From an uncultured Bacteroidaceae bacterium (GTDB taxonomy: Bacteria > Bacteroidota > Bacteroidia > Bacteroidales > Bacteroidaceae): 64,000 nucleotides of DNA. A program made the position numbers and the translations under genes. The notes under the pieces were generated by a model that worked only from the letters and a program-made list of their open reading frames with translations, had not been told where the DNA came from and made no database searches. This document shows positions 47,295-56,058 of the stretch, piece after piece. Numbering within the stretch: the stretch's first letter is position 1; the number at the start of each line of letters is the position of its first letter. The DNA is taken from assembly GCA_905234605.1 (NCBI GenBank), contig CAJOIE010000003.1, positions 62,001-126,000 of the forward strand, given 5' to 3'.

Positions 47295-47378
47295 ACACCC
47301 TGCACCCTCATCGCAAACACAGTGCAGGGTAGGCACACCACACCCTGCACCCACATCGCCGTCACCATGCAGGCTGAT
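47295..47378. repeat. ACCCTGCA-type intergenic repeat, locus 5
   Basis: ACACCCTGCACCCTCATCGC...GTGCAGGGTAGGCACACCACACCCTGCACCCACATCGCC...CATGCAGGCTGATGC. Confidence 0.85.
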
Positions 47379-47562
47379 GCAAGCCCACGGCACAGCCGCC
47401 ACACCATGCGCCACCACCCCTGCCAAAGCCACACCGCCGCCATGGTTCCACGCCACCGCAAGGCATCGGGCCGCACCATCAGCAAGCAAGCTCCGGCACA
47501 GCCATAAGGCAGAACCGGAGCTTGCTGCGCCAAGAGCTGCCTCATGCAGCGCGGCGGCTATG

Positions 47563-47647
47563 CGGAGAGAGAGGGATTCGAACCCCCGGTGCCTTGCGGC
47601 ACGGCGGTTTTCAAGACCGCTGTAATCGACCACTCTACCATCTCTCC
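47563..47647 (-). tRNA. tRNA-Ser (anticodon TGA)
   Basis: GGAGAGATGGTAGAGTGGTCGATTACAGCGGTCTTGAAAACCGC + class II variable arm GTGCCGCAAGGCAC + GGGGGTTCGAATCCC + TCTCTCC G; CCA not fully encoded. Confidence 0.95.
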
Positions 47648-47664
47648 AATGGACTAAGCGACTG

Positions 47665-47672
47665 CAAAGATA
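47665..47672 (-). promoter_or_regulatory. -7 box TATCTTTG upstream of tRNA-Ser
   Basis: CAAAGATA on + strand, 18 nt upstream of tRNA 5' end. Confidence 0.6.
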
Positions 47673-47777
47673 GGCATTTGCGCCGATGGCATCGTCCTGC
47701 AAGGCCCATTTTTTTGCCTCATGGCACCTTTTTCGCCTAAAACCTGCATCCACACTTGCCCATAGACGGCAAACACA

Positions 47778-47785
47778 TATATTTG
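47778..47785 (+). promoter_or_regulatory. -7 box TATATTTG upstream of 38-aa micropeptide gene
   Basis: TAnnTTTG about 54 nt upstream of ATG 47839. Confidence 0.6.
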
Positions 47786-47838
47786 CATTAGCACAGAAGC
47801 ACAACAGTGTCAACCTAAACAACAGGAGGAAATTAGCT

Positions 47839-47955
47839 ATGAAACCGAAACCCAAAATGCATGGCCAGGACGACTACGAACTGGACAACTACATGAACGA
47901 CGACTACGACCGCTTCTACGAGGTGTCGAGCAACACCTCCACCTGGTACAACTGA
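47839..47955 (+). CDS. 38-aa micropeptide
   Basis: MKPKPKMHGQDDYELDNYMNDDYDRFYEVSSNTSTWYN*; AGGAGGA Shine-Dalgarno at 47823-47829, promoter box upstream, terminator downstream. Confidence 0.7.
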   Translation: MKPKPKMHGQDDYELDNYMNDDYDRFYEVSSNTSTWYN

Positions 47956-47993
47956 GCGGCAAGCACACCGCTGCGTCACAGCAGTGCCACCGC

Positions 47994-48035
47994 GGGGAGC
48001 GAAGAGGGGAGCCAAGAGCACCTTCTTCGCTCCCC
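47994..48035 (+). terminator. Terminator hairpin after 38-aa micropeptide
   Basis: 12-bp perfect stem GGGGAGCGAAGA / TCTTCGCTCCCC followed by TGCTTGCTTTCTTG. Confidence 0.75.
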
Positions 48036-48082
48036 TGCTTGCTTTCTTGCCCCGCAGGGCATCGTTCTTCACTTTTAATCCC

Positions 48083-48090
48083 TACATTTG
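48083..48090 (+). promoter_or_regulatory. -7 box TACATTTG upstream of mazG
   Basis: TAnnTTTG about 62 nt upstream of ATG 48152. Confidence 0.6.
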
Positions 48091-48151
48091 CACCGTTTTA
48101 GCCCGAAGGGGCATGGCAACGTAACCACACACACCTACACCACACACAGCA

Positions 48152-48982
48152 ATGCACAGCAGAGAAGAAAAGATGGAGGCCTTCGGGCGGCTGCTCGACG
48201 TCATGGACGAACTCAGAGAGAAATGCCCATGGGACCGCAAACAGACTAACGACAGCCTGCGGCCCAACACCATTGAGGAGACCTACGAGCTCTCCGACGC
48301 CCTCCTGCGTCACGACACGGCCGATATATGCAAAGAGCTCGGCGACGTGCTGCTCCACATCGTGTTCTATGCCAAGATAGGGCAGGAACAAGGCCAGTTC
48401 GACATTGCCGACGTGTGCCACCGACTCTGCGACAAGCTCATCTACCGCCACCCACACGTGTATGGCGAGGTCAAGGCCTCCGATGCCGAAACCGTGGTGA
48501 AGAACTGGGAGCAGCTCAAGGTGAAGGAGAAGGACGGCAACAAGCGTGTGCTCAGCGGCGTGCCCGGGGCTCTGCCCTCAATCATCAAGGCATACCGCAT
48601 CCAGGACAAGGCACGCGGTGTGGGCTTCGACTGGGAGCAGCGCCGCGACGTGTGGGCCAAGGTGCACGAGGAGCTGCAGGAGCTGGAAGCCGAGCTGGAA
48701 CGTGAGGACAAAGAGGCCAGCACCAACGAGCTGGGCGACTTCCTCTTCGCCGTCATCAACGCAGCACGCCTCTACCACCTCAACCCCGACAATGCACTTG
48801 AGCGCACCAACCGCAAGTTCATCAGCCGCTTCACCTATCTGGAGGAACACAGCATACGCATTGGCAAGCCACTCACCGAGATGTCGCTCCAGGAGATGGA
48901 CACCCTGTGGGAGGAGGCAAAGAGGCTGGAAACAGAAGCCCCCATGCCACAAGAGGGAGAGCAGCTACCAGGCAACCAATGA
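48152..48982 (+). CDS. mazG: Nucleoside triphosphate pyrophosphohydrolase MazG
   Basis: FGRLLDVMDELREKCPWDRKQTNDSLRPNTIEETYEL; LGDVLLHIVFYAKI; ELGDFLFAVINAARL. Confidence 0.95.
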   Translation: MHSREEKMEAFGRLLDVMDELREKCPWDRKQTNDSLRPNTIEETYELSDALLRHDTADICKELGDVLLHIVFYAKIGQEQGQFDIADVCHRLCDKLIYRHPHVYGEVKASDAETVVKNWEQLKVKEKDGNKRVLSGVPGALPSIIKAYRIQDKARGVGFDWEQRRDVWAKVHEELQELEAELEREDKEASTNELGDFLFAVINAARLYHLNPDNALERTNRKFISRFTYLEEHSIRIGKPLTEMSLQEMDTLWEEAKRLETEAPMPQEGEQLPGNQ

Positions 48983-49002
48983 ATTCATAAATACGCAACA
49001 GT

Positions 49003-51813
49003 ATGAGCGATAACCATCAGCAGAACATTCCACACTCCCCCGCCGAAGGGGAGCGGGGAGGAGGACTTCCTCCCAAGTACTCCCCCTCTGAGGTCGAAGG
49101 CAAGTGGTACCAGTACTGGCTGGACCACCACATGTTCGCCTCCAAGCCCGACAGCCGCGAGCCCTACACCATAGTGATACCGCCACCCAACGTGACAGGC
49201 GTGCTCCACATGGGCCACGTGCTCAACGAAACCATTCAGGACATACTCGTGCGCCACGCCCGCATGGAGGGCAAGAACGCCTGCTGGGTGCCCGGCACCG
49301 ACCACGCCTCCATCGCCACCGAGGCCAAGGTGGTGAACCGTCTGGCAGAACAGGGAATAAAGAAAACCGACCTCACCCGCGAGGAGTTCCTCCGCCACGC
49401 CTGGGCATGGACAGAGGAGCACGGAGGCATCATACTCAAGCAGCTGCGCCGCCTGGGATGCTCATGCGACTGGGACCGCACGGCATTCACCATGGACGAC
49501 GTGCGCTCCGAGAGCGTCATCAAGGTGTTTGTCGACCTCTACCGCAAGGGACTCATCTACCGTGGCGTGCGCATGGTGAACTGGGATCCCAAGGCCCTCA
49601 CAGCCCTCTCCGATGAAGAGGTAATATATAAGGAAGAGCACACCAAGCTCTACTACATGAAATACTACGTGGCCGCGAGCACGCCCGTCGGTCAGTCCGA
49701 CATCGCAGCCTCAGTGCCAGGCACCGACACGGAATGCGCCAACGTCGTGCACCACGACGAGCGCGGCTACTATGCCGTCGTGGCCACCACCCGCCCCGAG
49801 ACCATCATGGGCGACGTGGCCATGTGCATCAACCCTGCCGACCCCAAGAACCAGTGGCTCAAGGGCAAGCACGTCATCGTGCCGCTCGTGGGACGCGAGA
49901 TACCCGTCATCGAAGACGACTACGTGGACATCGACTTCGGCACGGGTTGCCTCAAAGTGACGCCTGCCCACGATGTCAACGACTACATGCTGGGCGAGAA
50001 ATACAACCTGCGTGCCATCGACATCTTCAACGACAACGCCACACTGAGCGACCGCATCCTGTGCGACACCGGCGACCTTGCCAAGTATGTGGGCATGGAC
50101 CGCTTCGACTGCCGACGCCAGATAGCCCAGGACATGGTGGAGGCCGGACTCATGGAGCATATCGACGACTACGACAACAAGATCGGATGCTCGGAACGCA
50201 CCGGCGTGCCCATAGAGCCCAAGCTGTCGATGCAGTGGTTCCTGCGCATGGAACACCTGGCCGACATCGCACTGAAACCCGTCATGGACGACGACATCCA
50301 GTTCTACCCCGCAAAATACAAGAACACCTACCGCCACTGGCTTGAGAACATCAAGGACTGGTGCATATCGCGCCAGCTGTGGTGGGGGCACCGCATCCCG
50401 GCATGGTATCTGCCATCGGGCGGATACATCGTTGCCGAGACTGCCGACGAGGCACTGCGCCTCGCACGCCAGCAAAGCAGCAATCAAGAGCTGCAGATGG
50501 CCGACCTCCGTCAGGACGAAGATGCCCTCGACACATGGTTCTCATCGTGGCTGTGGCCCATAAGCCTCTTCGACGGCATACGCCACCCTGGCAATGCCGA
50601 GCTCTCCTACTACTACCCCACGGCCGACCTTGTGACAGGACCCGACATCATCTTCTTCTGGGTGGCACGCATGATTATGGCAGGCTACGAGTATGAAGGC
50701 AAGATGCCCTTCCGTCATGTCTACTTCACAGGCATCGTCCGCGACAAGCTCGGGCGCAAGATGAGCAAGAGCCTCGGCAACAGTCCCGACCCCCTCGACC
50801 TCATAGACCGCTTCGGTGCCGACGGTGTGCGCATGGGCATGATGCTCAGTGCCCCCGCAGGCAACGACATACTCTTCGACGAGAGCCTGTGCGAACAGGG
50901 CCGCAACTTCAACAACAAGATATGGAATGCCTTCCGCCTTGTGAAAGGGTGGGAGGTGGCAGACAGCACACAGCCTGAAGCTGCCCTGTTAGCTACCAAC
51001 TGGTTTGCCGCCAAGCTGCGGCTCGCCGCCGAGGAACTTGCCGACGACTTCTCCAAGTATCGGCTCTCTGAGGCACTGATGACTGTCTACCGCCTCTTCT
51101 GGGACGAGTTCTCATCGTGGTACCTGGAGATGGTGAAGCCTGCCTACGTTGACGGCCAGCCCCAGCCTGTGGACCGTGCCACCTACGACAGTACGCTCCA
51201 GTTCTTCGAGGTGCTGCTGAAGATGCTCCACCCCTTCATGCCCTTCATCACCGAAGAGCTGTGGCAGGCACTCTGCGACCGCCAGCCCGGCGACAGCATC
51301 ATGCGTTCCGAGCTGCACATTGCCACACCCGAGGAGAGCGACCGCACGCTCTGTGCCGCCGTGGACGTACTGAAGGAGATAGTAACCAGCGTGCGTGCCG
51401 TGCGCTCACAGAAGAACATCGCTCCCAAGGAGAAGCTGGTGCTCGAAATGGTGGATGCCGCCGCCCAACAGCCACTGCCTCAGGGCGGTGCAGATGCCCT
51501 CATGAAGATGGCCAACCTCTCTGCTGTCAATGCCGTGGCAGAGAAGAGCAAGGGCAGTGCCAGCTTCCTCATCGGCACCAGCGAGTACGCCGTGCCCCTC
51601 GGCGACCTCATCGACACCGAGGCCGAGCGCAAGAAGCTCGAGGCTGAGCTGCAACGCATAGAGGGTTTCCTTGCAAGCATCGAGAAGAAGCTTGCCAACG
51701 AGCGCTTCGTGCAGAACGCCCCTGCCGCCGTGGTCGAGATGGAGCGCAAGAAGCAGGCCGATGCGCAGCAGAAGATTGCCTCCATACGCGAAACCATCAA
51801 GCAGCTGGGCTGA
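49003..51813 (+). CDS. valS: Valine--tRNA ligase
   Basis: [14 protein letters not shown] (HIGH), [30 protein letters not shown]-terminal coiled coil. Confidence 0.97.
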   Translation: MSDNHQQNIPHSPAEGERGGGLPPKYSPSEVEGKWYQYWLDHHMFASKPDSREPYTIVIPPPNVTGVLHMGHVLNETIQDILVRHARMEGKNACWVPGTDHASIATEAKVVNRLAEQGIKKTDLTREEFLRHAWAWTEEHGGIILKQLRRLGCSCDWDRTAFTMDDVRSESVIKVFVDLYRKGLIYRGVRMVNWDPKALTALSDEEVIYKEEHTKLYYMKYYVAASTPVGQSDIAASVPGTDTECANVVHHDERGYYAVVATTRPETIMGDVAMCINPADPKNQWLKGKHVIVPLVGREIPVIEDDYVDIDFGTGCLKVTPAHDVNDYMLGEKYNLRAIDIFNDNATLSDRILCDTGDLAKYVGMDRFDCRRQIAQDMVEAGLMEHIDDYDNKIGCSERTGVPIEPKLSMQWFLRMEHLADIALKPVMDDDIQFYPAKYKNTYRHWLENIKDWCISRQLWWGHRIPAWYLPSGGYIVAETADEALRLARQQSSNQELQMADLRQDEDALDTWFSSWLWPISLFDGIRHPGNAELSYYYPTADLVTGPDIIFFWVARMIMAGYEYEGKMPFRHVYFTGIVRDKLGRKMSKSLGNSPDPLDLIDRFGADGVRMGMMLSAPAGNDILFDESLCEQGRNFNNKIWNAFRLVKGWEVADSTQPEAALLATNWFAAKLRLAAEELADDFSKYRLSEALMTVYRLFWDEFSSWYLEMVKPAYVDGQPQPVDRATYDSTLQFFEVLLKMLHPFMPFITEELWQALCDRQPGDSIMRSELHIATPEESDRTLCAAVDVLKEIVTSVRAVRSQKNIAPKEKLVLEMVDAAAQQPLPQGGADALMKMANLSAVNAVAEKSKGSASFLIGTSEYAVPLGDLIDTEAERKKLEAELQRIEGFLASIEKKLANERFVQNAPAAVVEMERKKQADAQQKIASIRETIKQLG

Positions 51814-51874
51814 CACCTACTTATATATTAGGCTGACACCTATTATATATAATAACGCCCACGGCTGAACCCGC

Positions 51875-51912
51875 CAGGAGGCACAGAGCTTGACACAGCC
51901 CTGTGCCTCCTG
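51875..51912 (+). terminator. Terminator-like hairpin after valS
   Basis: 12-bp perfect stem CAGGAGGCACAG / CTGTGCCTCCTG, 14-nt loop. Confidence 0.65.
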
Positions 51913-51956
51913 CATTATACCACATTAGGGGTATTGCCCGCACGGCACACGCCCCT

Positions 51957-51964
51957 TACCTTTG
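51957..51964 (+). promoter_or_regulatory. -7 box TACCTTTG upstream of metY-like gene
   Basis: TAnnTTTG 55 nt upstream of ATG 52020. Confidence 0.6.
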
Positions 51965-52019
51965 CACCAGACAAACAGCAAGACCGCACACAACCGACAA
52001 ACCAATAAACACACACACC

Positions 52020-53309
52020 ATGGCAGACAAGAAACTACACTTTGAGACCCTACAGCTGCACGTGGGCCAGGAGCAGCCCGACCCCGCCACCGATGCCCGC
52101 GCCGTGCCCATCTATCAGACCACGAGCTACGTGTTCCGCAACTCCCAGCACGCCTCCGACCGTTTTGCCCTGCGTGACCCAGGCAACATCTACGGCCGCC
52201 TGACCAACTCCACACAAGGCGTGTTCGAAGACCGTGTGGCTGCCCTCGAGGGCGGCGTGGCAGGTCTGGCCGTTGCCTCAGGTGCCGCCGCCGTGACCTA
52301 TGCCCTCCAGAACATCGCGCAGGCCGGCGACCACATCGTGGCAGCCGACAACCTCTACGGCGGCTCCTTCAACCTCATCACCCACACGCTTGCCACCCAG
52401 GGTATCACGAGCACCATCGTCAATGTCAACAACCTGGAGGCTCTCGAGGCAGCCATCCGGCCCAACACGAAGGTTGTCTACGCCGAGACCTTCGGCAACC
52501 CCAACTCCGACGTCACCGACCTTGAAGGCGTTGCCTCCGTGGCTCACAAGCACAACATACCCCTCATCATAGACAACACCTTCGGCACGCCCTACCTCAT
52601 CCGCCCGCTCGAGCATGGAGCCGACGTAGTGGTTCACAGTGCCACCAAGTTCCTCGGCGGCCATGGCACCAGCCTGGGCGGCGTCATCGTGGACGGCGGC
52701 TCCTTCGACTGGAAGGCCAACGCCGACCGTTTCCCCACACTGGCCAAGCCCGACCCGTCATATCATGGTGCCGTGTTTGCCGACGTGGCAGGTGCCGCAG
52801 CCTTCGTCACCCGCATCCGCGCGGTGATACTACGCGACACAGGTGCCGCCATATCGCCCTTCAACGCCTTCATACTCCTGCAGGGAGTGGAGACACTGAG
52901 CCTGCGTGTGGAGCGCCATGTGGCTAATGCCTTGAAGGTGGTGGAGTTCCTGCAGAAGCACCCCAAGGTGGCCAAGGTCAACCATCCCAGCCTGCCCGAC
53001 CACCCCGACCATGCCCTCTACCGCAAGTACTATCCGCAAGGCGGCGGCAGCATCTTCACCTTCGAGATTAAGGGCGGGCAGGAGGAGGCATGGCACTTCA
53101 TCGACGCGCTGAAGATCTTCTCCCTGCTGGCCAACGTGGCCGACGTGAAGAGCCTCGTCATTCACCCCTACACCACCACCCACTCGCAGATGACGCCCCA
53201 GGAGCTGGCCGAGCAGCACATCACGCCGGCCACCGTGCGCCTCAGCATAGGCACGGAGCACATCGACGACATCATCGACGACCTCTCACAGGCTCTCGAC
53301 AAGATATAG
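52020..53309 (+). CDS. O-acetylhomoserine aminocarboxypropyltransferase / sulfhydrylase (Cys/Met PLP enzyme)
   Basis: ETLQLHVGQEQPDPATDARAVPIYQTTSYVF; SATKFLGGHGTSLGGVIVDGG. Confidence 0.94.
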   Translation: MADKKLHFETLQLHVGQEQPDPATDARAVPIYQTTSYVFRNSQHASDRFALRDPGNIYGRLTNSTQGVFEDRVAALEGGVAGLAVASGAAAVTYALQNIAQAGDHIVAADNLYGGSFNLITHTLATQGITSTIVNVNNLEALEAAIRPNTKVVYAETFGNPNSDVTDLEGVASVAHKHNIPLIIDNTFGTPYLIRPLEHGADVVVHSATKFLGGHGTSLGGVIVDGGSFDWKANADRFPTLAKPDPSYHGAVFADVAGAAAFVTRIRAVILRDTGAAISPFNAFILLQGVETLSLRVERHVANALKVVEFLQKHPKVAKVNHPSLPDHPDHALYRKYYPQGGGSIFTFEIKGGQEEAWHFIDALKIFSLLANVADVKSLVIHPYTTTHSQMTPQELAEQHITPATVRLSIGTEHIDDIIDDLSQALDKI

Positions 53310-53358
53310 TCTGTCCGTTGACCCCTCAACCTTGTCATTCATGACATTGCCTTGCAGC

Positions 53359-53407
53359 GTCGTGGCGCAGCATCCTCACAGGCGAGGATGTGCGCCACGA
53401 CCTCTTT
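53359..53407 (+). terminator. Rho-independent terminator after the metY-like gene
   Basis: GTCGTGGCGCA(G)CATCCTC acaggc GAGGATGTGCGCCACGAC followed by CTCTTTTTG. Confidence 0.9.
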
Positions 53408-53455
53408 TTGCCTGAAAGTGTGGCCGTGCCATGGTGCAGCCCCGCCTTTTTTGCC

Positions 53456-53463
53456 TATTTTTG
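53456..53463 (+). promoter_or_regulatory. -7 box TATTTTTG upstream of recG
   Basis: TAnnTTTG 48 nt upstream of proposed TTG start. Confidence 0.5.
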
Positions 53464-53510
53464 CCCAGACCATCTCCCCGCGGCCACAATGCCGCGCTCC
53501 CACCACTCCC

Positions 53511-55622
53511 TTGACAGACCTCTCCACAGCCATCACCTACCTCCCTGGCGTAGGGCCGCAGCGGGCCAAGGTGCTCGAGGCCGAGGCTGGCATACGCACC
53601 TTCGGCGACCTGCTGCACACCTTCCCCTACAAGCATATCGACCGCACGCGCCTCTACTACATCCACGAGCTCACGGCCGACATGCCCTTCGTGCAGTTGC
53701 GCGGCGAGATACTGAGCTACGAGGAGGATGGTGCCGGCCGCAAGCACCGCCTCACTGCCCATTTCACCGACGGCCACGGCGTAATCGACCTGGTGTGGTT
53801 TCAGGCGTCGGCCATCAAGTGGATACGCTCGCACTACACCGTGGGCCGCGTGTACATAGTATTCGGCAAGGCCACGGTGTTCAACGGGCGGCTCAACATC
53901 CCGCACCCCGACATTGAGCCTGCCGACAGCCTGCAGCTCTCCGCCATGGCGATGCAGCCCTACTACACCACCACGGAGCGCATGAAGAAAGCAGGCCTCA
54001 ACAGCCGCTCGCTGGAACGCTTCACGTCGACTCTGTTCACCCGCTTCGGTGCCGACATGGAAGCAGCCACGCGCGAGACCCTGCCGCCCGACATCATCGG
54101 CAGCCTGCACCTCGTGGCGCGCTGGCAGTCGCTGCGCGACCTGCATTACCCCCCGTCGGCCGAGGCCTTGCGCCGCGCCACCTACCGCCAGAAGTTCGAG
54201 GAGCTCTTCTTCATACAGCTTGGCATCCTGAGCTACGCCCGCCAGCGTCAGCAGGTGGCACGCGGCTACGTGATGGCCACGGTGGGCCGCCAGTTCAACA
54301 CCTTCTACCGCGACCACCTGCCCTTTGCCCTGACCGCGGCACAGAAACGCGTCGTGCGCGAGATGCGCCACGACATGCTCACAGGGCGGCAGATGAACCG
54401 CCTGCTGCAAGGCGACGTGGGCTCTGGCAAGACGCTGGTGGCACTGCTCACGATGCTCATCGCCATCGACAACGGCTACCAGGCATGCCTCATGGCTCCC
54501 ACGGAGATACTGGCCGAGCAGCACTGCCAGACGTTCCGCTCCATGCTTGCCGGCATGGACCTGCGTGTGGAGCTGCTCACGGGAGCCGTCAAGGGCAAGC
54601 GCCGGATGGAGGTGCTCGCCGGCGTGGAGACCGGCAGCGTGCACATACTCATCGGCACCCATGCCGTGCTCGAGGACTGCGTGACATTCGCGCAGCTCGG
54701 CCTCGTGGTCATCGACGAGCAGCACCGTTTCGGCGTGGCACAGCGCGCCCGCCTGTGGCGCAAGAGCACCACGCCGCCACATGTGCTGGTGATGACGGCC
54801 ACGCCCATACCACGCACGCTGGCCATGACCCTCTACGGCGACCTCGACGTGAGCGTAATCGACGAGCTGCCGCCAGGACGCAAGCCCGTAGAGACGCGCC
54901 ACTACTGGACCGAGACCCTCCAGACCCTCTACGCCGGCATGCGCCGCGAGATAGGCAAGGGGCGACAGGTCTACGTGGTCTACCCCGCCATCCACGAGAG
55001 CGAGAAGCTCAACGTGCAGGACCTGGAGAACGGCTATGCCGAGATGCAAGAAGCATTCCCCGACGTGCGCATATCCCGTGTGCACGGCAAGATGAGGCCG
55101 CGCGAGAAGGACGAGGAGATGGCCCGTTTCGCCTCGGGCGAGACACAGATGCTCGTGGCCACAACAGTGATTGAGGTGGGCGTCAACGTGCCCAACGCCA
55201 CCGTCATGGTCATCATGAACGCCGAGCGCTTCGGGCTGGCCCAGCTCCACCAGCTGCGCGGCCGCGTGGGCCGTGGCGGCGAGCAGTCCTACTGCATCCT
55301 GGTCACACGCTACCAGCTCACCACCGAGACACGCCGCCGCATAGACATCATGTGCGAGACCAACGACGGCTTCGAGATTGCCGAGGCCGACCTCAAGACA
55401 CGCGGCCCCGGCGACCTCGAGGGCACACAGCAGAGCGGCATGGCCTTCGACCTGCACATAGCCAACCTGGCACGCGACGGCCAACTCGTGCAGCTCGCCC
55501 GCGACACCGCCTCGGCACTACTCGATGCCGACCCCGACCGCACGCTCCCCCAGAACGCACCCACCTGGGCGCGCCTCGCCGAGCTGCGCCACGACCAGTT
55601 CGACTGGAGCAACATATCCTGA
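53511..55622 (+). CDS. recG: ATP-dependent DNA helicase RecG
   Basis: ITYLPGVGPQRAKVLEAEAGIRTFGDLLHTFPYKHIDR; GDVGSGKT; DEQHRFGVAQR; MTATPIPRTL; GRVGRGGEQSYC. Start inferred as TTG (LTDLSTAITYLPGVGP); ORF-track start 53352 lies inside a terminator. Confidence 0.9.
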   Translation: MTDLSTAITYLPGVGPQRAKVLEAEAGIRTFGDLLHTFPYKHIDRTRLYYIHELTADMPFVQLRGEILSYEEDGAGRKHRLTAHFTDGHGVIDLVWFQASAIKWIRSHYTVGRVYIVFGKATVFNGRLNIPHPDIEPADSLQLSAMAMQPYYTTTERMKKAGLNSRSLERFTSTLFTRFGADMEAATRETLPPDIIGSLHLVARWQSLRDLHYPPSAEALRRATYRQKFEELFFIQLGILSYARQRQQVARGYVMATVGRQFNTFYRDHLPFALTAAQKRVVREMRHDMLTGRQMNRLLQGDVGSGKTLVALLTMLIAIDNGYQACLMAPTEILAEQHCQTFRSMLAGMDLRVELLTGAVKGKRRMEVLAGVETGSVHILIGTHAVLEDCVTFAQLGLVVIDEQHRFGVAQRARLWRKSTTPPHVLVMTATPIPRTLAMTLYGDLDVSVIDELPPGRKPVETRHYWTETLQTLYAGMRREIGKGRQVYVVYPAIHESEKLNVQDLENGYAEMQEAFPDVRISRVHGKMRPREKDEEMARFASGETQMLVATTVIEVGVNVPNATVMVIMNAERFGLAQLHQLRGRVGRGGEQSYCILVTRYQLTTETRRRIDIMCETNDGFEIAEADLKTRGPGDLEGTQQSGMAFDLHIANLARDGQLVQLARDTASALLDADPDRTLPQNAPTWARLAELRHDQFDWSNIS

Positions 55623-55671
55623 CGCCACATGCAGCCGCGCCGCAGCCTCCAAGCAAGGCAGACCGCGCCAC

Positions 55672-55758
55672 GCAGACCCTGCACCCTCAGCGCCACGAGG
55701 GTGCAGGGTCTGCATTTTCACTGTGCAGGGTGACAGGCCCACACCCTGCACGGTGTCA
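55672..55758. repeat. ACCCTGCA-type intergenic palindromic repeat, locus 6
   Basis: GCAGACCCTGCACCCTC agcgccac GAGGGTGCAGGGTCTGC then ATTTT; second hairpin GTGCAGGGTG...CACCCTGCAC (55723-55751). Confidence 0.92.
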
Positions 55759-55823
55759 GCAGCACCAGCGGCACGCCGCCGGAAAAACACAACGCAATAT
55801 TTTGCTCGGACCACAAAAGGACG

Positions 55824-55831
55824 TACATTTG
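55824..55831 (+). promoter_or_regulatory. -7 box TACATTTG upstream of tRNA-Pro
   Basis: TAnnTTTG 9 nt before tRNA 5' end. Confidence 0.6.
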
Positions 55832-55840
55832 CAACCGCTT

Positions 55841-55916
55841 CGGGGTGTAGCGCAGTTGGTAGCGCTCCTGGTTTGGGACCAGGCGGTCGCCCGTTCGAGT
55901 CGGGTCGCCCCGACCA
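55841..55916 (+). tRNA. tRNA-Pro (anticodon TGG), CCA encoded
   Basis: CGGGGTGTAGCGCAGTTGGTAGCGCTCCTGGTTTGGGACCAGGCGGTCGCCCGTTCGAGTCGGGTCGCCCCGACCA. Confidence 0.97.
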
Positions 55917-56058
55917 CATCTCCACTCAGACACACGGGTGGCACTACGCAGCTCACAGCGCGACAGGTGCCACCCGTGTGGTCGTTCATGCGCAGGCACC
56001 CCCGCCGGCAGCAGCACCCGGCAAAGCCATCACCCATCCACACCCAAACCCACACACC

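Noticed and set aside
47522-47740. 72-aa ORF containing [28 protein letters not shown]
   Set aside because: Translation of the antisense of tRNA-Ser, a well-known spurious annotation pattern.
53376-55484. 702-aa antisense ORF opposite recG
   Set aside because: High-GC shadow ORF; the plus strand encodes a full RecG and the antisense translation is His/Ala/Val-rich with no recognisable domain.
55518-56017. Minus ORFs containing GRPDSNGRPPGPKPGALPTALHP and RGDPTRTGDRLVPNQERYQLRYTP
   Set aside because: Translation across tRNA-Pro; spurious.
55525-56058. N-terminal 178 residues of the 1026-aa ORF-track entry
   Set aside because: Runs through the recG 3' end, repeat locus 6 and tRNA-Pro; the real start is most likely GTG 56059.
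55841-56058. Integrative element in tRNA-Pro
   Set aside because: tRNA is intact, with no integrase and no second copy of the tRNA 3' end visible downstream in the window.
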